A stretch of 10,523 bases of DNA from Eubacterium sp. (GTDB lineage: Bacteria; Bacillota_A; Clostridia; Lachnospirales; Lachnospiraceae): NCBI GenBank assembly GCA_024687845.1, contig JAILEL010000215.1:1-10523 (forward strand), given 5' to 3'. Shown here piece by piece: positions 5,986 through 10,523 of the stretch. Each line of letters opens with the position of its first letter. Position 1 is the stretch's first letter. Below the pieces are notes generated by a model. The model had not been told where the DNA came from. It searched no databases and saw nothing but the letters and a program-made list of their open reading frames with translations. The translations under genes were made by a program, and so were the position numbers.

Positions 5986-7374
5986 TTAACTCAAGCTATC
6001 AATCAGCTGTTGGGCTGCTCTTCCCGACATACCACCGTGATTTACGCTCCATTTGTTAGCCTCTGCCAGCAGTTTTTCGATGCTATTCTCATCACTTTGT
6101 CCATCTCGAGATGAGTTCAAAAGCCCAGACTTCTCTGCAAGTGTTTTAACGATTTCCTCATAATCCTTCTTATTTGGTCTCATGAAAGGTATCGTGATTC
6201 CGAACCTGCTTACAAGAGATAATTTCTCCTGAATAGTATCTGAACGATGTTTATCAAGCTCGATATCACTTATATCATTCCATGTTTCTCTAATAAGATT
6301 ACGTCTGTTAGATGTAGCATAGATTAAAATATTATCAGGCTTAGTCTCAAGACCACCTTCGATTACAGCTTTAAGATATTTGTACTCAGTCTCATTTTCC
6401 TCAAATGAGAGATCATCCATGTAAATAATGAATCTGTAATTTCTGCTCTTTATGCTTGATATAATAGAAGAAAGATATCTCATCTGATGCTTATACAGTT
6501 CTATCATTCTAAGTCCCTGATCACTATACTCATTTATCAGAGCTTTGATGCTGGTTGATTTGCCCGTTCCTGCATCGCCGAACAGAAGCACATTATTCGC
6601 AGGGCGCCCTGCCAGAAATGCCTCGGTGTTATCTCTCAGCTTCTTTTTCTGTATATCATAACCTACCAGATCATCCAGCATTACTCGGTCAGTATTATTT
6701 ATCGGCTTAAATATAATGTTACTTCCATCTACATAGTTTAATGAATTGAGCTCACCTATTTCTTCATCTGAAGAACTCTCACTTATTCTGAATGCTGTAT
6801 TCAGGCCAAACATGCCGATACCATACTTACTGTAGAAGCTTCTGACCAGATCAAGCATTTCTTTGGCCGCAATATCTTTATTATCCTCTGAGTCAGATAT
6901 CTGTTCAATCGCATCACTCAGATTACGAACCTTCTCTGACACATTTCTGTTAAAGAGCTGTCCTCTCTTATGAATAGACGTATAATTAGAAATGGTTGAG
7001 AAGCAATCAATTGAAAGCCCTTCCTCAAGCTTGCTGAAATCATAATTGTACAGATCATAGAAGATTATCATATCTCTCAGTACAAATGTATTCACGCTGC
7101 CTTCTGGAAGCTCCATCCTCTCAGCAGTAAGTGTAAATGGATTCTCATTTGTAAGCAATATGTATGCAATATAATCATGCCATAAATTCTTGTCAAAACC
7201 ATAGTCAGTTCCAAGCTGAAGGAGCTTATGAATCTCTCCATATATCCAGTCTGTCAGTTCTTCTTCATCGTATTCACCAGAATCAAATTCGCTGATAATT
7301 TCAGCCATGTTAGTTAAGATACTGTCCTCGCCAAACTCACGGAACATAATCAGTTTAGAAATCATCTTATACAT
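5986..7374 (-). CDS. DUF815-type AAA+ ATPase
   Basis: I place the start at the ATG 7372-7374 (462 residues): GTGAGG lies 9 nt upstream, and the longer frame from 7437 would begin inside the predicted -10 box. The N-terminal half (1-225) is a helical, acidic region without recognisable motifs. The AAA+ core follows: a VMLDDLVGYD segment (231-240) before the nucleotide fold, Walker A GDAGTGKST (266-274), Walker B FIIYMDDLSFE (315-325), sensor-1-like YATSNRR (352-358), SRFGI (389-393) with a likely arginine finger, and a C-terminal GGMSGRAAQQ (447-456) sensor-2 region. The order and wording fit the DUF815 family, a widespread, poorly characterised group in anaerobic Firmicutes. No signal or membrane segment is present, so it is cytoplasmic. 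It leads a likely two-gene unit with nth. Confidence 0.88.
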   Translation of the reverse strand: MYKMISKLIMFREFGEDSILTNMAEIISEFDSGEYDEEELTDWIYGEIHKLLQLGTDYGFDKNLWHDYIAYILLTNENPFTLTAERMELPEGSVNTFVLRDMIIFYDLYNYDFSKLEEGLSIDCFSTISNYTSIHKRGQLFNRNVSEKVRNLSDAIEQISDSEDNKDIAAKEMLDLVRSFYSKYGIGMFGLNTAFRISESSSDEEIGELNSLNYVDGSNIIFKPINNTDRVMLDDLVGYDIQKKKLRDNTEAFLAGRPANNVLLFGDAGTGKSTSIKALINEYSDQGLRMIELYKHQMRYLSSIISSIKSRNYRFIIYMDDLSFEENETEYKYLKAVIEGGLETKPDNILIYATSNRRNLIRETWNDISDIELDKHRSDTIQEKLSLVSRFGITIPFMRPNKKDYEEIVKTLAEKSGLLNSSRDGQSDENSIEKLLAEANKWSVNHGGMSGRAAQQLIDSLS

Positions 7375-7432
7375 TACATAAAACCTCACTAGAAAATCAT
7401 AATTTTTCCAATACAATAAAACCGATATGATA

Positions 7433-7462
7433 AACATAAACCAACAAGCAATATTATGTCAA
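7433..7462 (-). promoter_or_regulatory. Promoter of the ATPase-nth unit
   Basis: A perfect TTGACA (plus 7457-7462) is followed after 18 nt by TATGTT (plus 7433-7438; 4 of 6). It lies directly after the murJ terminator, and transcription near 7426 would leave a leader of about 50 nt. Confidence 0.5.
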
Positions 7463-7465
7463 CTT

Positions 7466-7492
7466 AAAAACAGCCAAATAGGCTGTTTTTTT
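7466..7492 (-). terminator. Rho-independent terminator of murJ
   Basis: The stem AAAAACAGCC (7466-7475) with GGCTGTTTTT (7481-7490) has a 5-nt AAATA loop. Because of the flanking A and T runs it could work on both strands, but only murJ, ending 37 nt before it on the minus strand, needs it. Confidence 0.82.
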
Positions 7493-7528
7493 ACACATTT
7501 GCAAAATTATAAAATTTTGAGAAAACAT

Positions 7529-9112
7529 TTATTTTTTTAGAACTTTTCGTTTTACTACATCAAGAATAGATGTTAGTTCCTGCATTTTTAAGAGATAAGC
7601 GGCTACAAAATATGTACCAGCACCGATTATTAAAAGTATCATTAGTTCCAGGAACTGCATCATCTTTGTATCGACTGATGCCAAATGTTCAAACGCAAAA
7701 ATTCCTATGCTTACAGTAATAAACATTATTACACAGCATATCATACATTTAATAGCTGATTCTAATATCTCTCTTCCTCTGATTCTTTCAACCTTTTTCT
7801 TCAGGAAAGTAAGCTGAAGTGTCATACTTACAAGACCAGCTATTGAGTAAGCGACCGCAATTCCGTTCGCCCCTCCAAACCTAACAAAAATAATTGTAAG
7901 TAGCATGTTCAGACATAGTATAAAAATATTAATAGTTACAGGAGTTTTTGTTTCTTTTACTGCATAGAATCCCTGCATAGCCACCTGTCTTACCGAGTAG
8001 CCTATCATACCAATCGAGTAAAGACCCAGGAGATTGGCAAGGATTGGTACATTTTCCGGTGAGAAATTACCCTGAAGATAGATAGCTCTTATAAGAGGCA
8101 TACGAATTGCTATAATTCCAACTGCTGATGGCATAATTACAAAAGCTACATTTCTTATTCCAAGCGACAGATCTTTTCTGAATTCTTCCATGTCATTTGT
8201 AGTAAAATGCTCTACCATTGTAGGGAATATGGAAAGTGCGATGGAGTATGCAAAAATATTTATCGGCAGCTGCATGATTCTCTGTGCCTGAGTTATATTC
8301 GATAAAATTCCTTCGCCCTGACCAGAAGCAAATCTTCGATTTACAACAAAATTAAGCTGAGTTACCGATATTCCAATAAGAACCGGACCAAAGAGTCTAA
8401 AGAACTGTTTCACACCCTCATGATCCATATCTATGATCTTTTTATATTTGAAACCATGTCGTTTTATAGGTGGAATCTGAACTATAAGATTTACCAAAGC
8501 TCCGACTACTACACCAATTGAGAAGCCTGCGATTCCAAGTCCAAAGTTAAGTAGTATAACTCCGACGATAATGATTGCAATATTATAGAGAACCGCACCA
8601 ATAGATGGTGGAGCAAAGTCCTTATAGGATTGAAGAATTCCCATGCAGATTCCCGTCAGACACATGAAAAAGCTCTGGAAAAACATGATTCTTGTCAGTT
8701 TTACTGTAAGCGTTATGTATTCCGGTTTCCAGTCTGAGAAATCTACAACCAGCGGAAGAAGCTGTGGGGTAAATATTATACCAATTATACAGAGTATCAT
8801 TGCTGAAATGGCAACTATATTGAGAATAGAGCTTGCCATCTTATGTCCATCCTCATCCTTTTTCTCTGCCAGGTATCCACTGAACACAGGAATAAAGGCA
8901 GCCGAAAGGCCACCACCAACAAGGACCGTATATATAAGATCTGGAATCGTAAATGCTGCATTATATGAATCTGTAAGTGAACTCATATCAAATACAGATG
9001 ACATTATGATATCTCTGACATATCCCAGAAGGCTCGACAGCATGTTTGCTCCGACAAGAATACCCGTAGCTTTAAGAATTCCTGCTCCGACATCTTTTTT
9101 CTTTTCTGCCAT
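7529..9112 (-). CDS. murJ: Lipid II flippase MurJ (MviN family)
   Basis: I choose the ATG at 9110-9112 (527 residues): GGGAG lies 9 nt upstream, and the longer frame from 9157 would start before the predicted transcription start. MurJ moves lipid-linked peptidoglycan precursor from the inner to the outer face of the membrane and belongs to the MOP exporter superfamily. Visible family marks are LLGYVRD (28-34) with the conserved Arg-Asp, TDSYNAAFTIPDLI (47-60) and GGGLSAAFIPVF (66-77). Hydrophobic stretches throughout are consistent with about 14 membrane helices, and the C-terminus ends in a short basic tail (KRKVLKK). The gene appears to be a single unit with its own strong promoter and terminator, placed between exported-protein genes. 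MurJ-type proteins also act in polysaccharide export in some bacteria, but this sequence carries the standard MurJ pattern. Confidence 0.93.
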   Translation of the reverse strand: MAEKKKDVGAGILKATGILVGANMLSSLLGYVRDIIMSSVFDMSSLTDSYNAAFTIPDLIYTVLVGGGLSAAFIPVFSGYLAEKKDEDGHKMASSILNIVAISAMILCIIGIIFTPQLLPLVVDFSDWKPEYITLTVKLTRIMFFQSFFMCLTGICMGILQSYKDFAPPSIGAVLYNIAIIIVGVILLNFGLGIAGFSIGVVVGALVNLIVQIPPIKRHGFKYKKIIDMDHEGVKQFFRLFGPVLIGISVTQLNFVVNRRFASGQGEGILSNITQAQRIMQLPINIFAYSIALSIFPTMVEHFTTNDMEEFRKDLSLGIRNVAFVIMPSAVGIIAIRMPLIRAIYLQGNFSPENVPILANLLGLYSIGMIGYSVRQVAMQGFYAVKETKTPVTINIFILCLNMLLTIIFVRFGGANGIAVAYSIAGLVSMTLQLTFLKKKVERIRGREILESAIKCMICCVIMFITVSIGIFAFEHLASVDTKMMQFLELMILLIIGAGTYFVAAYLLKMQELTSILDVVKRKVLKK

Positions 9113-9147
9113 AAGAATGAACTCCCAAAAGAAATGTAATGAACTGC

Positions 9148-9176
9148 ATTTTACCACATATGATATATTGTGTCAA
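9148..9176 (-). promoter_or_regulatory. murJ: Near-consensus promoter of murJ
   Basis: Minus-strand TTGACA (plus 9171-9176, perfect) and TAAAAT (plus 9148-9153, 5 of 6) are 17 nt apart. Start near 9141 leaves a leader of about 29 nt to the ATG. The 26-nt repeat at 9179-9204 abuts its upstream side. Confidence 0.75.
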
Positions 9177-9178
9177 AA

Positions 9179-9204
9179 AGTTACTATTCATGGTTTATGA
9201 GATA
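9179..9204. repeat. Degenerate second copy of the dispersed repeat end
   Basis: This 26-nt stretch matches 10382-10407 at 25 of 26 positions; the one difference is T for C at 9191. The similarity fades just after GAGATA, and the long hairpin partner seen in the other copy is missing. It looks like the end of a decayed element lying between the FN3-like gene terminator and the murJ -35 box. Confidence 0.75.
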
Positions 9205-9210
9205 GATAAC

Positions 9211-9239
9211 AAAAATAGGTTCCTCCTCTCGGAAGAACC
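9211..9239 (-). terminator. Rho-independent terminator of the FN3-like protein gene
   Basis: On the minus strand GGTTCTTCC and GGAGGAACC form a 9-bp stem (one G-T pair) with a GAGA tetraloop, followed by TATTTTTG. It begins 23 nt after the stop codon at 9263. Confidence 0.85.
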
Positions 9240-9262
9240 CATTCTTAAAGTTAAGATTAATT

Positions 9263-10264
9263 CTAATATGTCGTTGAATAAGAAGTTGTTACAACTCCCT
9301 GCTTTGTAACAGTAGATTTGTAAACCTTTCCTTTAACCTTTACATTAGCAGTTATGAATATTCTTCTATCTGTTGTTGCATAGTTATACTTTAGCTTATT
9401 ATAAGTTGTTGATTTGATTCCGCTCTTTATAAGCTTAGGTGTAGAACCATCCATATAATAAATACTATAGCTTACTGCACCCTTAACTGCCAGCCAGTTT
9501 ACTGACTTATAGTTCGAATTTGCGCCAGGACCATAGCCCTTTATTTTTGCCTGAGGTACAAAGCTTTCAGTCTTCGACCACGCTCCGTATATTTTTTCAC
9601 CTGAATCAAGTTTTCTATAAGCTCTTATTCTTACTTTAAATCCCTGATTCTTGATTCCGGTAATTTTCTTATCCATTACATCATAATAACTACTGTTTTT
9701 TCTCTTGTCCTGATTAGTTTCAGCCTTTATGGCATATGTTTTCAACTTCTTTCCGGCAAGCGAATATACTTCCACCTGATATCCTCCCGGAAGAATATTA
9801 TTTCCTTTTGCATATCCCATCCATCTGAGAACTACCTGACTTGAATTTGGAGTCCATTTATAGACATAGGTTTTCGTAGGTTTAACCGGATATGAATATC
9901 CATATCTAAACGCATACTCAGAACGATCACCATTTTTATCTATAGCATATACATATATTATGTATGCCATTCCGAGCTTTTTCGTCTTATAAGTATAACT
10001 TGTAGTTTTAACAGTGGCGTTCTTAACAACCCAGCCGCCATATTCACTACCTGCCCAGACGCTTACAGAATAGCCTGTTGCTCCATTAACACTATTCCAT
10101 TTCCAAGAAATTGACTTTCCCTTTACAGTTCCTACTTGTTTTAAACCAGTTGGTTTGCTTACCAGAGAACTGGCAGCCTGTGAATTAAAAGATGGAACTG
10201 CTAGTGCTGAGATTATAATAGCAAAAGCGATTATTATGCATGTAATACTTTTTCTTTTATTCAT
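9263..10264 (-). CDS. Secreted protein with three fibronectin type III-like domains
   Basis: 333 residues, ATG at 10262-10264 with a strong GAGGGGG ribosome-binding site 5 nt upstream. Residues 1-30 form a signal peptide (basic MNKRK head, long hydrophobic core, then a Ser-Gln-Ala end). Three beta-sandwich repeats follow at about 37-125, 127-238 and 239-328. Each has a Trp-centred strand near its start (SWKWNSVNGATGYSV, LRWMGYAKG, VNWLAVKGAVSYSI) and Tyr/Val-rich strands that match the FN3 pattern. No catalytic motif, transmembrane anchor or sorting signal is visible, so it is probably released or held to the wall non-covalently. The mature protein is rich in Lys, Tyr, Ser and Thr, common in surface-associated proteins of Lachnospiraceae. 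It is transcribed alone with its own terminator. Specific binding partner unknown. Confidence 0.82.
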   Translation of the reverse strand: MNKRKSITCIIIAFAIIISALAVPSFNSQAASSLVSKPTGLKQVGTVKGKSISWKWNSVNGATGYSVSVWAGSEYGGWVVKNATVKTTSYTYKTKKLGMAYIIYVYAIDKNGDRSEYAFRYGYSYPVKPTKTYVYKWTPNSSQVVLRWMGYAKGNNILPGGYQVEVYSLAGKKLKTYAIKAETNQDKRKNSSYYDVMDKKITGIKNQGFKVRIRAYRKLDSGEKIYGAWSKTESFVPQAKIKGYGPGANSNYKSVNWLAVKGAVSYSIYYMDGSTPKLIKSGIKSTTYNKLKYNYATTDRRIFITANVKVKGKVYKSTVTKQGVVTTSYSTTY

Positions 10265-10269
10265 GTTAT

Positions 10270-10340
10270 CCCCCTCTCGTTTAGATTATAAAAAAAAACT
10301 TTACTAAACATATATAAGGTAAATATAGCACAAAAGGGGG
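10270..10340 (-). promoter_or_regulatory. Possible Shine-Dalgarno-sequestering leader fold of the FN3-like gene
   Basis: In the mRNA, CCCCCUUUU (plus 10332-10340) can pair with GAGAGGGGG (plus 10270-10278), the ribosome-binding site, as 9 bp including two G-U pairs. Next to it GUUUAG (plus 10304-10309) pairs with CUAAAC (plus 10279-10284), so a continuous 15-nt segment would be paired. This holds only if transcription starts upstream of 10340. Seen by eye; no folding energy was computed. Confidence 0.35.
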
Positions 10341-10352
10341 TGTGATGGTACT

Positions 10353-10381
10353 ATTTTTTCTTATTGTCATATTGTTTTCAC
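10353..10381 (-). promoter_or_regulatory. Weak candidate promoter of the FN3-like gene
   Basis: GTGAAA (plus 10376-10381) and AAAAAT (plus 10353-10358) lie 17 nt apart on the minus strand; each matches consensus at 4 of 6. The support is mainly positional: it sits beside the repeat end exactly as the strong murJ promoter sits beside the other copy. Confidence 0.22.
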
Positions 10382-10411
10382 AGTTACTATTCACGGTTTA
10401 TGAGATATAAT

Positions 10412-10440
10412 TGAAAAACAACTGCTTGCAGTTTGTTTTT
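10412..10440. terminator. Bidirectional terminator-like core of the repeat hairpin
   Basis: TGAAAAACAACTGC and GCAGTTTGTTTTTCA pair with one bulged base around a short loop, with A-runs and T-runs on the two sides. It could stop transcription in either direction, including that of a gene to the right of the window read on the minus strand. Confidence 0.5.
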
Positions 10441-10471
10441 CATATTATATCTCATAATACCTGCGAATTAG

Positions 10472-10496
10472 CCGTCGATTACATAGTAATCGATGG
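10472..10496. repeat. 11-bp inverted repeat within the right-edge element
   Basis: CCGTCGATTAC (10472-10482) faces GTAATCGATGG (10486-10496) across a 3-nt ATA centre, with one G-T type mismatch. It is G+C-richer than its surroundings and is a separate stem from the long hairpin to its left. Confidence 0.7.
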
Positions 10497-10523
10497 TCCG
10501 AACGAAGTGAGGATGCGTTCTGC

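Larger units (their letters stand above)
10382..10523. repeat. Structured dispersed-repeat-like intergenic element, running off the right edge
   Basis: The left end is the 26-nt sequence shared with 9179-9204. A long near-perfect inverted repeat follows (10395-10425 with 10428-10461; about 30 pairs with two or three single-base bulges), then a second inverted repeat (10472-10482 with 10486-10496) and a third short one (GAACG 10500-10504 with CGTTC 10516-10520). No open frame with a ribosome-binding site is seen. The arrangement resembles the structured intergenic repeats that recur in clostridial genomes; copy number here cannot be judged beyond the second partial copy. Confidence 0.6.

Noticed and set aside
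8643..9200. 185-codon open frame on the plus strand
   Set aside because: It lies antisense to the 5' part of murJ, crosses the murJ promoter, and shows no recognisable domain.

Overview
The window looks like chromosomal DNA of a low-GC, Gram-positive anaerobe, most likely a Lachnospiraceae member of the Butyrivibrio/Pseudobutyrivibrio/Roseburia kind. The reasons are the A+T-rich sequence, strong Shine-Dalgarno sites, sigma-A-like promoters, long exported proteins with Ala/Ser/Asp/Gly-rich linkers (the ATASDA and SGNAT type) after the signal peptide, and the mix of VanW, CAP/Big and FN3-like surface proteins. This placement is inferred from style and protein families, not from a marker gene.

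Every gene I accept lies on the minus strand, so transcription runs from right to left. From right to left the window holds: (1) a structured, dispersed-repeat-like intergenic element at the right edge (10382-10523); (2) a secreted protein with three FN3-like domains (9263-10264) and its own terminator; (3) murJ, the lipid II flippase (7529-9112), with a near-consensus promoter and terminator; (4) a two-gene unit of a DUF815-type AAA+ ATPase (5986-7374) and nth, endonuclease III (5232-5882); (5) a unit of a previously hidden 36-residue membrane peptide (4952-5062) and a large exported VanW-domain protein (3181-4872); (6) a HypE-like AIR-synthase-superfamily protein (1923-2954) with its own promoter and terminator; (7) the N-terminal 598 residues of an exported CAP-domain protein with bacterial Ig-like repeats (1-1796), whose C-terminus lies beyond the left edge.

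Promoters and ribosome-binding sites argue for shorter starts than the longest open frames for four genes: the HypE-like protein, the ATPase, murJ and, less critically, the VanW unit. In three of these the longest-frame start codon would lie upstream of, or inside, the predicted promoter.

Functionally the window is mainly cell-envelope biology: lipid II export (MurJ), a VanW wall-associated protein, and two further exported adhesin- or wall-type proteins. Two housekeeping or poorly characterised cytoplasmic functions sit among them: base-excision repair with an AAA+ ATPase, and an orphan HypE-like enzyme. I see no tRNA, rRNA, CRISPR, transposase, phage or defence gene. The most noteworthy non-coding signals are the right-edge repeat with a degenerate second copy beside the murJ promoter, a possible Shine-Dalgarno-sequestering fold before the FN3-like gene, and a perfect hairpin before the VanW gene.
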